From Hydractinia symbiolongicarpus (Eukaryota; Cnidaria; Hydrozoa; Anthoathecata; Hydractiniidae), in assembly GCF_029227915.1 (NCBI RefSeq), contig NC_079879.1, forward strand, positions 3,596,001-3,660,000: DNA of 64,000 bases, in the 5' to 3' direction. Below, one piece after another: positions 13,301 through 24,606 of this stretch (positions are counted from its first letter, which is position 1; the number at the start of each line of letters is the position of its first letter). The notes beneath the pieces were generated by a model. The model did not search any database, was not told the DNA's origin, and was given only the letters and a program-made list of their open reading frames with translations. The position numbers and the translations under genes are program-made.

Positions 13301-16300
13301 ATATCTCCTTTCCATTTCCTCTGTCGGATAAGGCAACAAGTTATTCGCATGTTCATTATCCGCATGTGGATTATGGTTACCTTGATCGTAATCTGAATAA
13401 CTTAATGGATTATGATAGGGCTGTGATTCGATATTATTTTGTGATTCAGTAGTTATTGTATGCGTGTTTGATAATGTATAAGGAACAGAGAAATTATTAT
13501 TGACAGCGTCATAGTACCCGTTAGAGTTATGCTGCATTGATTGCACGGTATTGACAGTGGTGACTGTATTGACATTGTCAGGTACAAAACCCTTTGAGCC
13601 ATCAAAAAGTGCGTCGTTTTGTAATTTATTCTTATTTATAGGCAGATCGCTATTGTTATTTTCAATAGGTTCGACTATAGAATCTTTGATTATTGAATCC
13701 TCCCCACTTTCATTTTTCTTGACAGAATTTAAACTATCTTTCGAGTTAAGCGAATCATCAGTCATTGCAGAAGAACTGCTTGAAGATAGTTCAACTGATG
13801 CTTGGCTAACGACCTGCGTTTGCGGGTTAACTTGGTTGGACATCAAAGGCGTTACAACAGCTACGTTGTTTTGAGAAGGTAGTGATTCGGGGTAATTATA
13901 ATCACCGTTCATTGGATATCGTGGCAACAATGCTTCTTGTCTCAATAAGTCAAGCATACCTTCTGTGGTTATACTATAAGAATTCGATTCTCTTTTTTTC
14001 TCCTGGAAATTGTTAGACGTCTCATTTCTCTGAATGCGTTTGTAAAGGGGAATTCGATCAGTCATTTTCGAGACGAGAGGTTCAGTTTTACCATCATTGA
14101 ATTCGATGCTGTTTGAGAACGTAACTTTTCGTTGACTTGAATCTAAGGCTGCTGTTACATTGGCGCTTTTTAAACTGCTTCTTAAAAGTCGTTCTTCGTT
14201 TAAACTATCGTCACTGCAAACACTGTCAGTGGGTGAGCTGACTTCATTGTTGACACTAACAAGAGGCGTCTGCTCCGTGTGGCGTAAGTCTTGGTTAAAA
14301 ATAGCTTGATTAGAAATATGATTTTGATTAAAATCTTGTATTATACTAGAATGAAACGAATTATCATTTTGTGCATCATGCTTTTTATCTAAAGAGTTAT
14401 GAAACATGTTATCGCTAAGGAGATTCGACAAATGCGAAGACAGATACGAATTCGGTGCGTAAACGCTGTTTTGAAAGATTGGTGACATTTTCAAGCCATC
14501 GACATTTTCTTGGGAGGTGTCTTTCTTTTCTCTGGCAGAGTTCACACGAACGCCATTTTGAATTTCGATAACGTGCCCTCTGACTTTGTACTTTCCATCC
14601 TTTAATCCACTAGACGAACCTGAGCAAATACAAATCATAACGAAAACTTGAACGAAAAGAAAATATAAATCATTTACAACGCTAATAACATGGCAAATAG
14701 TAGCCGGGGAGTCCAGCAGATTTAAGTTCATTTGGTAGCAAAAAAATTTACTTGTGTGATCAAAGACTTAGTTAATGCATGTTTATTACGGCTTTTGTTT
14801 CGTAAACATTGTCAAAAGTTAAACTAAGTATTTAAAATAAATTTAAAACCAGGAGTTAGTATGTGATTTACCTTTTTAAATTTTAATATCAAAATCAGAG
14901 TTACATTTTTTAAGCGACACATAGGTAGATGTAAAAATATTTGAAACATGAAAACAATGAGACATAATTATTCTAAAAACCTTTAAATGAACAATCTAAC
15001 TGAATTACATTGGTTTAGATAGGTACCTTGTCTTTTATAATGAGTCTTTGAAGGATGATGTTTGAGGTCATGAACACGTTGAAACTTTTCAGTTGCTAGT
15101 TGTTGCTTCAACTTTCTGCTCTTCAAAATAATTTGTCTTCTTGCTTCTTCTTCATCATCTTGTGCTTTCTTTCTATGTTCAAGCTTTCTTAAAAGAAAAC
15201 AACAACAGTCTATAAATAGAGTATTTCGATTGCGTTCTTTTAATTGTAAACAAATGTCACTTGGAATGTGAAGAAATTTTTACGCTGTTATATTTGTTAT
15301 TTCAAATTTACTGTATGTTGCAAACTTAATGAGAAATTGCTTAATGATATCAAAGTGAGACAGTGTCCTGATCACATGGTTGCAAAGTATTAAAAGTTAA
15401 ATCAATCTTTAAGGACTAAGAAGCCAGAGTTGATTTCAAAGTAGCTCCCTAAAACAACCAAGGTTTTTTTAGATTTTAGGAGACATTTTTACAAAACTTT
15501 AAAAGAAAGTGGAAATTATTTTCTTGAAGGTGCTAACTTATTTTTAAGAGTTTTACATTTAAAGGAAAATATAGTTTTATGGGAAAAAATAAAACTGGCT
15601 TGAAAACTAGAGAAAGTTTTGTTGTTGTAGAAACTCGCAATGATAAGATCGAACTAAAATTATAATTTTTCCGGATATTCCACTTCTATATTCTTTATAA
15701 GAAACTTTAAAAAAAAAGAAAGATTTTGGGGGAATTAAGGAAGAGTATTGACTTTTAAAGTTTCTAGGAGTAATAGTTTTTAAAAATAAACCATCATTAT
15801 AGGTCATTCTGATACAGGTATTTTGGGCCTCATTGGAAGTGGGGAATGTCACGATCAACTTATCAAAAAGGACAGTTTTGTTACGAAATGAATTGTTGCA
15901 CTGTTGAACCATGGAATTATGTAATGATCAAGAGTAATCATTGAATCCAACCTGAATCTATTTTTTTAAAATCGTTAAAATTTCAGAACTTTTTAGGAGG
16001 AATGTGCTATAATTATATGCTAATTTTTATGGTTTTTGAACTAAACAGATCACTGAAACAGTCTAATGCAAGACTATAAAATGCATATCATCGGAACTCC
16101 AACAGGGATAAAATAAATAGTGATCAGCAGAATTTTTCTTACCTACAAATTCAAACAAGAAAGAACTGTATCAAACATACAAAAGGGAATAAGAAATAGA
16201 AATCTAACAAGCAAGTAACAACAAAAGATCTAAAAGCTACAAAAAAACTTACTTTCGTATCGCATTGGTTTGTTGCGATAACTCTTTAATTTTTTGCTTC

Positions 16301-16375
16301 CTTGCAACCTTATTATTGTGGTCTTCTTGCTTGAGAATCTCAATATGTTCACGTGCCAGTTCTCTACTTTTTTTA
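10335..16375 (-). CDS. CEP126: CEP126-like centrosomal/ciliary protein, 5' partial
   Basis: Read on the minus strand, exons are 16375-16253, 15187-15027, 14619-11266, 10923-10789 and 10423-10335 (stop 10337-10335), all joined in phase. The first two exons encode a basic coiled coil that ends with ATEKFQRVHDL, close to the ATEKFQRAH motif in the N-terminus of vertebrate CEP126 (KIAA1377). The last exon encodes LSIEERCVMESLDRINKRL, like the C-terminal LSAEEQKILESL-type helix of the same family. Between them the long exon is disordered: Ser/Asn/Gln-rich, a short polyglutamine tract, and a basic patch (IPARRGRVII). CEP126 localises to centrosome and cilium base and supports microtubule organisation and ciliogenesis; that role is inferred here. 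The central open frame continues upstream of 14619 and could be mistaken for the start, but the acceptor and phase support splicing. The N-terminal exon with the start codon was not found. Confidence 0.65.
12748..12779 (-). repeat. CAA/CAG tract encoding polyglutamine
   Basis: A mixed CAA/CAG run (mostly CAA on the coding strand) encodes about ten glutamines within the long CEP126-like exon; a looser Q/H-rich stretch lies near 13150. Mixed codons suggest low replication-slippage instability. Confidence 0.8.
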
Positions 16376-17940
16376 CTGATTTTTGTAAAGGAAATTAAAC
16401 ACCAACAACAAAAATTTCTTTTTGTTACAGAGGAGGCTTATATGACTGGTAACTTCTAAAACTCTTGTTGCCTGGTGACAGTATCTCAACAAATAACACA
16501 TAACAGTTAGCGCATTTTGACAACTCGACAAATTGACCTTGAAAGAAACACTTGTAGAATTAAAATGTATGATGGTTCATGTGCAATTTAATTCAAAATG
16601 CATCTTTTAGTAATAAGCTAAATTTTACCAACGTTTCACGCAAATAAACCAACTGTGGTTGAATGTGCATCCATTTCAGCGCGTCATTTGAATCTGCAGA
16701 TAAAACATTCTAGTGCAAATCGAACAGTAAACTGTCAAACAAAAAAGGTTGCTGAAGGTCCTTTTTGCATTGTAAATCTATTGCAACTTTCCAATATTAT
16801 TTTTTTTTAATAAAAAAAAAATGGAAAAAATAAAAAACTGATTTAGTATAATAGAAATGTTACTATGCATGAAAATGCAATTATCTGATATTAAGTTTTC
16901 TTGCCTAAAGATCTAATTTAATATTATAGATACTATAATTGAAAAGATACGAATAACCTGCAGGAACCAGCATGTCTTGTTTCTTTCAATAACACCTCAT
17001 TTTTGGTTTCTTTAGTATATATATACTTCTAGTTTAATATAAAAAGATGGGATTGAAATTTTTACAAACCATAAAGAACATAAGTATTATCATTTAATCT
17101 TAAGGACATTAAAATTCTAAATTCTGGCATAATATTTTTGTGTATACCTCATCAGATTATTAGGTGGTTAGAAATGTTTGGTTGTACACATTTTTTGCAC
17201 ATGTTAGAATTTTTTATTACTTAATTACATGTCATGATCTAGTTATCATAACTAAATGGTTTCAATGATTCGGTTTTGGTTTGTTGCAATGAACGACATT
17301 AATAAATTTTTTTTTTAACAGAAAACCTGTCAAAAGCAATACTTCTTCATTTTATTATTTTTTTTTTCAGATTCTGCATTGCAAGAAGGTATGATGTTGA
17401 CACCAATACAGCTTTTGTACATTATAGTTCTTTCTTTGCATGTCTTAGCATTCCTTGCATATATGCACTCTTTTAAAATAGTCCTTGGTTTAAATTAATC
17501 AACGTTTTACAATAAGTTCAGTTTCTAGAGCAAATCTGTCCATTTTCCTTCAATTTTCACAATCACTGTGAGGGTATTTATATTTAAAGAGATCCTAAAT
17601 TAAAAAAGTTGACAATCCACAATTTATCATTTATAATAAAAAATCTGCATTATATACATACAACATGTTTATATTATGTAAAAATACATATAAAAAAATC
17701 TGAAAAACATGTACTCAATTTATGATAAAACCACCTTTAATGAAAGCAAGCTACATTAATTTTGGAAAAATCTGAAAAAAAAATCTATAAACAAATTGAG
17801 GCTAAATTCTGGAGTTTTTTTCTTCCTATTGAGAACAAAATAAGAAGGGTACCCATCCTCAGGTTATTTTTTTTAGGTCTGAAATAATTGTTTTACACAA
17901 AAACACTTTTTTTCCTCAAATCTGGATTTAGGTGTGTTGC
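16376..17940. other. Upstream region of CEP126-like gene
   Basis: AT-rich, with homopolymer A/T runs near 16801 and 17310. The missing first exon(s) of the CEP126-like gene should lie here or beyond, but I could not identify an ATG-bearing exon with a matching phase-2 donor. Confidence 0.4.
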
Positions 17941-18176
17941 CTGGAGTTGCACACAAGTGTCCATATTTTCTGGAGTTACAAACAAGTGTCCAGACTTTCT
18001 GAAGTTACAAACAAGTGTCCATACTTTCTGGAGTTACAAACAAGTGTCCAGACTTTCTGAAGTTGCAAACAAGTGTCCAGACTTACTAGAGTTGCAAACA
18101 AGTGTCCAGACTTACTAGAGCTGCTAACAAGTGTTCAGACTTACTGGAGTTACGAATAAGTGTCCAGACTTACTGG
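17941..18176 (+). repeat. 29-bp minisatellite, about eight copies
   Basis: Head-to-tail units built on GAGTTACAAACAAGTGTCC followed by AGACTTTCT or AGACTTACT. The first unit is the most diverged; the third to sixth differ by one to three bases. There appear to be two unit subtypes (ending TTTCT and TTACT), the TTACT subtype clustering at the right end. A chance open frame runs through it because 29 is not a multiple of three but few stops occur. Confidence 0.85.
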
Positions 18177-19212
18177 AAATCCAATATTATTTCACAAGTA
18201 GATTTGTCAGTTAGTCAAGAACGTTAAAACAATAAGAAGACAGTGTATACTTAAAAGCAGAAAATGGATGGAGTAATTAATTCTACATTGAATGCTGACA
18301 TCTCCAAAATTTATAAAAATGAGTTTTTGTAAATGACACATAGAATCTTGGAAATTTAGACCTAAAAATTACATCAGGAGGTCTTTAGATTGGTACATAA
18401 CTACACAAAATAAGATTTTCCAATAGATCACATATTTCAAGATGCATTGTAACAGAACTTTCATCCATATTGTAATACCTGTATACGCTTGTCATGCGAA
18501 ATGGTAACTGCAATAGCGAGACACACGGAATGCGGTAAATAAAGGATAGGCGGATTCGTGGATTTTAGTTCAACAACCAATTTTTAATGCCTCTTCTTGA
18601 GAAAGAGTCTTCTGAAAATAAGCCAATCTTTCTCCTTGGTGATTTTAATATTGACCCTCTCATGTCCGAATCGGTTAAAGAAGTTTCTGATTATATTAAT
18701 ATTACCTTCCAGTTTAATTTAATGCCTCATATAATTTTGCCCACAAGAGTCGCTGAATCTACCAGCACAATTATAGATAATATTTATTTTAACTCTGCCA
18801 AGTGGGATACTTTGTCTGGTAATATTATTAATTCAATATCTGATCATTTCCACCCACTTCTTGGTGTTAAAAAATTTGTCTGCTGTCAATCCGGCTCATG
18901 TATCTAATGATATTTATACTCATAACTGGAAAAAATTCAGTCATGATGCCTTTCGACTGAACTACAATATACGGATTGGGATGTTAACTTCAACCAAGCA
19001 CAGATGATCCCAATGTATTGTTTGATAATTTTTACAACAGTTTCAACAGTCTTTTGGATAATGCGCTCCATGAAAAACTATGTGTAATAAAAAAAGAAAA
19101 AAATCCAATCCTTGGATTACTAATGGTATCCTTACCTCTATTACTAAAAGAGACCTTCTTCATAAACGTTTTTTAAGAGAAAAAGATCCATTTTTTAAGT
19201 CTCTATTGTTAG

Positions 19213-20184
19213 GGATCGTCTCATAATGCTCGTACGTAGTTCGTATAATTCGTATAAAAAACTTCGTATCGATTTATTAAATCTTTCGTATCATTTTATT
19301 TTTAATATGAACTTTTTCGTATCATCAAAATTACAAGTTCGTATAAAGTTCGTATCATTTAAAATAAAGTTCGTATGTAGTTCGTATCATTTTTAAAGAA
19401 GTTCGTATAAAAATTTGCTTCTACGAAGTTCGTTTATTATAATTGGACTATTATCTATAGTTTTATATTGAAATTTTTTCAACAATTATAAAGTTCGTTT
19501 CGTTATACGAACTTCGTTTATTCTAATTGGATTTATTATCTAAGGTCTTTAAGGATCGTCTCCACGGCATCGTAGAAAGCAAAAACATCTCTGTAGATCG
19601 TTTAAAACTCATGAAAACAGGATCGTAGAAAGCGAAAAGATCACTGTGGAACGTTTAAAATTCATGAAAACGGAATCATAGAAAGCGAAAGAATCGCCGT
19701 AAATCGTTAAAAATCATGAAAACGGGATCGTATAAAGCGAAAAGATCGCCGTAGATCGTGTAGATTGAACCTATGAATATGCAATTTTACTAGTCTTTTC
19801 AAAGAAGTCAACCTCGTATATTTTACTTTTTTTATTTCTGGTTTCGTTTAAAGTGCGTATTATTTCTTTTCGTCTTTAAAAAAAATTGTTTAATTCTTTT
19901 GTTTCTGGTTTCGTTATTATGCGCAATCACGCCGGTACTTTTGAAGTTCGTTTCAAGATCGTATAGCAATTTACTTTGTTCAAAGTTCGTATCATTTCAT
20001 TTTGTACGGTAAAAAAAACTTCGTTTAAGTTCGTATCATATATTAACAAAGTTCGTATAAACTTCGTTTACATTTTTTATTTTAAACGAAGCACTTCGTA
20101 TGACATTCGTTTCACGAAACGAAGTACTTCGTAGCGTTCGTATAATTATACGAAAAAAACATACGAACATTTTGAGACGATCCC
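19213..20184. mobile_element. Non-autonomous Harbinger-like DNA element (972 bp) inside the LINE
   Basis: Ends are inverted repeats beginning GGGATCGTCTCA and ending TGAGACGATCCC; the match extends about 23 bp with two mismatches (WAATGYTCGTA). It is flanked by a TTA duplication (19210-19212 and 20185-20187). Removing the element with one TTA joins the LINE reading frame without a break, so the boundaries are exact. It encodes no protein. The interior is full of short repeated motifs: TTCGTAT/ATACGAA near both ends and GATCGTAGAAAGCGAAAAGA-type units at 19560-19770. A 3-bp TWA duplication is typical of PIF/Harbinger elements; family placement beyond that is inference. Confidence 0.8.
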
Positions 20185-22304
20185 TTAGAGAGTTTCAAAA
20201 AGTACCGCAATAAAACTGTAACTCTGTGTAGATTGAGCAAGAGTATTTTTTTTCAATAAATATTTTAGTGATAACCACAAAAATATTGGCAACATTTGGA
20301 AAGGTGTTAAAAATATAATTTCTGTTCGTTCTTCTGCTTTTCCAACCTGTATGAACATTGATAACTTACTTGTCACTGATCCAGTGACAATTGCTAGCTC
20401 TTTTAATAATTATTTTTCATCAATTCCTGACAATATAAGAATGGGCATCCCATTCACATCAAAACATTTCTCTTCCTTCTTAAAAGATTCTGTTCCTACT
20501 AATTCAATGTTTCTTTCACCAACTGATGATATTGAAGTTCCCCATTGTATTTCTTGGACCTTGGTAAATCTTCTGGGCCATTTAGCATTCCTGCCCAAAT
20601 TTTATCTATTGTTTAAACTGAATTATCTGTTCCACTCTCTAAACTTATAAATTTGTCTTTTACTTCAGGCATTTTTCCTTCTAATTTAAAAACTGCCAGG
20701 GTTATCCCTATTCATAAAAAAGGATCCAAATTGGAACTTAAAAATTATCGACCTATATCCTTACTTTCAAACATTGATAAGACATTTGAAAAACTTATAT
20801 ATAAACGGGTGTATGGGTTTCTTGAAGCTAACAATGTCCTTTATAAGCAACAATTTGGTTTCAGAAAAAAATACTCAACCTCTCAAACACTAATGAATAT
20901 CTTTTAAAAAATTATGGATGCTCTTGATAAAGGAAATTATGCATGTGGAGTGTTTATTTATTCCCAGAAGGCTTTTGATACTTTTGATCATGAAATTCTG
21001 CTTACAAAGCTTCATCATTATGGAATTCGTGGTAATGCTCTCTCTTTATTTAGGTCCTACTTAATAGGATGTCAACAATTTGTATCTTTAAATGGAGCTA
21101 GATCAGCAAATAATCTTACCAGACATGGTGTCCCTCAAGGCTCTGTTTTAGGACCACTTTTACTTTTAATTTATATAAACGACTTAAATTTGTGCAATTA
21201 ACTACTCTATGGTACACTACTTTGCCGAAGATACAAACCTTCTGCATTTCAGTGACTCTTTAAAACAACTGGCCAAACAAATGAATTTAGACCTCAAGCT
21301 TCTCTGCCATTGGCTGAATGCTAATAAGATTTCTCTTAATTCTAGCAAGACAGAGTACATTATATTTAAACATGCACATAATCCTCTTAATTATGATTTT
21401 AGGCTTCTCATCAGTGGTAAAAGGCTTATGCCTAGTGGTTCTATTAAATTTCTTGGTGTTCTATTAGATTCTGATTTAAGCTGGAAGACTCAGATCAAAA
21501 ATAGTGTTGCCAAACTCAAGAGGGCTAATGGAGCTTTAGCTAAACTTCGTCATTTTGTGCCTCAAAATGTCCTTATGCTAGTCTACTATGCCATTTTTCA
21601 TTCCCACCTGCAATATTGCAATCAACTTTGGGGTCAACCAAACAGTCTTGATGTTAATCGTATTGCTGTTTTGCAAAATTTTGCTATCAGACTAATGACT
21701 TTTGAATCTCGAAGAGCATCATCTAGTATCATCTATGGCAATCTGGACATCCTCAAATTCAATGATATTGTCCAGTGTCAGAACATTCTGTTTTTGCATA
21801 AGCTCTTTCATAATAAAATGTCTGCTACTATCCAGAATACTTTTGTGGTTGACTTCAACCATTCCCAGAGCACTTGTGCAGAAAAGGCTGGATTGATCAA
21901 TCTTCCTACTGTCAATATCGTTTGTTTTGGTAAAAATTCTATTAGATTTAACACCATTAAATCCTGGAATAAGATACAGACATCAATAACTAAAAAAATT
22001 GTTTCCATAGATTACTTTGGTCTTAAAAGTGATCTAAAGAAGTATTTAATTGCCTCTTAATAATTTGTAACAAATTTTCCCTTTGTTCTCACACGGTTCA
22101 TTTATCTGGTGATTATATATGTTCGTGCCGTCTTGTGTGACCTGTGCCGTCTATTGTACCTGTCCAAGGGTGGCCTTATCCTCGTCTTAGCTTCTGCTAC
22201 TAGGTAAGGTCTCCCTTCAAAAATAGTTTTTGTTGTTGTTTTTTCTCTCTCTTCATATTACCAATTTATTTAATTATTTGAACTGAAGAGCTATTTTTGA
22301 TTAA

Positions 22305-22310
22305 TAAAAT

Positions 22311-22341
<31 letters not shown>

Positions 22342-22352
22342 TCTTATCTATA
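22305..22352 (+). repeat. (TTATC)n tail of the LINE
   Basis: About eight TTATC units, the last ones imperfect, directly after the LINE 3' UTR; such short tandem tails mark the 3' end of CR1/L2-type elements. Confidence 0.8.
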
Positions 22353-22370
22353 GTTTACCAAATTTGCCTC

Positions 22371-24606
22371 CATTTAATTTAGTTTTGGTACCTGTCCAAC
22401 TATACAGCTAAGGATTGTTATCTTAACTAACAAATCATATAAACTTACAGTGTTAAGCAAAAATTGGGCACATAGGGATGTCAATGTAACATTATTTGTT
22501 GATTTCATGTATATACCTTTGGTCTATTAATTTTGTACATTAAACACATAAAAATTGGAGTGGTTTTGATGTTACATGAACTTACATAACTTAAATCATG
22601 AGCGGACAAACTTTTTTCATAGGTAGTTAGATATAAAATGTTGGCATAACTTTATACACTTCCACTTTATCATTTTTATTCTCTGAAGAAGTACAGTGTA
22701 ATGATCTTTAATTTCATGATTGCCACAATTTGGGAAATTTAGTTACAATACAACCAAATTTAGTTTCAGTAATGTGGCTTTTGTAGAGCTGCTGTTCTCT
22801 GCATCTAAAATTTTTAAACAATGTATTACACTTGGATTTCAAATTGCTGCATTGCTCAACAATAAATAACTATACAGAGTATAGCTGAAACAAGCCAAAG
22901 ACACAGAAGTTTTGAATTCCAAAAGAAAAATGCCTGGAGTTACTGTTTATATAAACTAATTGTTGACAATTTTAATTTTACTACTAATTCTCACAGACAA
23001 CAAACTAGTAACAGCTGTAGAGAAGCTACATAGGAGCTAAATAGTTTTGATATTGATAGTTAATTTATGGCTAAAGAAGTATTATAATCATGACAGTTGT
23101 GTTATTACAAGCTCGTGAGCTTGTATTAAAACGCAAATGTGTCCTACAAGAATGGAAATTTTTGCCTCTCTGAGCACCGACACGGGAGTCGTCGTGTGTT
23201 CGAATCTCATCTTGGTAACTATTTTTACTTTTTTTTTTTTTTTTCTTTTTTAAAAAGATAAGACACACCCAAGACGGACCCATCGAAAATTAAAAGTTCG
23301 AGGAATTTTCCGTTCAGGAAGGTCTCACAAATCAATTTTGAAAAATAAGTGTGTAACAAATATTATTTGGTATCTGAATAGTAAAATATGTCGTGTCTAA
23401 CTTCGTAACAAAAATCCCAATTTGATAGACAGCTTTTTGTAAACTTTATTCGCAGGTTGTTTGCGTATATCATACGTCTTGTTGGTTCTTAACTTATGCC
23501 ATTTGTTTATTTGCTGTTTATGGTGGTAATTATTTATGGTTGAATGTAATTATGTTGAAGAATTAAATTATTTATTAGTCCACTTACAAGAACTACACAC
23601 ACACTGTTATCTGTTGTGAACATTGACGTATAATTTTCTTCACTGCATGCAAAACCTCCCCTCTGCCAAGCAATTTTTTTCTTGGCAATTTATGGCTCCG
23701 GTCACTCCAATAAATCCCCCTCCCCTGACCATATCTAAGTAAGTCTCTGACCTACTAAAAAATATCAGTTCAGTTCAGTTCATTACATTGTTTATACAGG
23801 GAAAGAAATCTGATTTCATAAAGTCTAAGTAATATCTCTTTAATAATAGCCGTATTTTGTCTGTCTCTGCACGGACACCCCACTGTGTTAGAAAGACGTG
23901 CTACTGAAAAACAAACATCAAATGCTATATATTTTTGTCCACTTTTTGTTGCGATGGACAAATTTAAAGGACGGTCAAACCCGTGGACTTTTCCACAGAC
24001 TAACAACTTAAATATATAACCTAATAAAAAGTTAGATAGATCTAAAAATATAGAACAGTCGTCAGTGCATGACAAAAAGATTTGGTATGAAACATTTAAA
24101 TTCTCAAATTCTGCCTCCAGTCTGGGATGAAGAGGAGACTATGGTTGACAAGTGAATTTTGACAAGTTCTAGCTAAGTGGGTAGAAATAGGAAACACTGT
24201 AAATCATTGCTTGGGTTATCTTAGAAATTTAGCATTCATTCTTCTAATAGGTTTTTGAACATGATTGTAGTAGCCATTAAGTCTAAAAACAACAAATAGC
24301 TACCCATATAGTCTATAGCATAGTTTTTAGCCATCCCTAGTTGGATTTTGTCTGTTTTCATGTTTCCATCCAAAACAAGACAAATGTAAACATTTGGAGT
24401 GAAAATTTACAACCTCGCAAACTGTTAATATTTTATTAGGCGCATAATCGATCTGGAAAAACAAAACAAATCACGACTATGTTCTGCAATTTTCATTCTG
24501 ATTTTTATTCATACATGGCTGTACGTACCATAATAATCTAAGTATTGCATTCGTTTTGTAAAATAATCAAGGTTTGTCCACGCCTCGTTCGATATTCCAA
24601 ACAAAT
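22371..24606. other. Intergenic region with weak repeat traces
   Basis: No supported gene. 23100-23240 carries a tRNA B-box-like GTTCGAATCTC followed by a T-rich run, possibly a SINE remnant. 23765-24075 (minus) has an open frame of 101 codons ending just before a (TGAAC)n run on that strand, which looks like a LINE 3' end but has no motif I can name. 24540-24606 is the 5' flank of the TRIM start. Confidence 0.35.

Larger units (their letters stand above)
18570..22370 (+). mobile_element. 5'-truncated non-LTR retrotransposon (CR1/L2/Jockey-like)
   Basis: 18587-18907 encodes the C-terminal part of an AP-type endonuclease (FLLGDFNID; later ISDHFHP). 20590-22060 encodes reverse transcriptase: IPIHKKGSKLELKNYRPISL, then [12 protein letters not shown], then [13 protein letters not shown], then a degraded catalytic box FAEDTN in place of YADDT, and the C-terminal region to a stop at 22060. 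Stops and frameshifts split it, so it is dead. The 3' end is a (TTATC)n tail. The start of the endonuclease is absent, typical of 5' truncation on insertion. A DNA transposon interrupts it at 19213-20184. Confidence 0.85.

Noticed and set aside
13551-13874. 107-codon plus-strand frame in the CEP126-like exon
   Set aside because: Shadow of the coding strand; composition explained by antisense of Ser/Asn codons.
14620-14731. Upstream extension of the long CEP126-like exon with an ATG
   Set aside because: Follows a good acceptor in reverse: the sequence before 14619 reads as intron and a phase-matched upstream exon exists at 15187-15027.
17941-18176. Possible CRISPR-like array
   Set aside because: Units are contiguous 29-bp repeats with no unique spacers, in a eukaryotic context: a minisatellite.
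23071-23283. 70-codon frame with DEIRTHDDSRVGAQ
   Set aside because: A typical translation of antisense tRNA-derived repeat sequence, not a gene; the repeat itself is too weak to classify.
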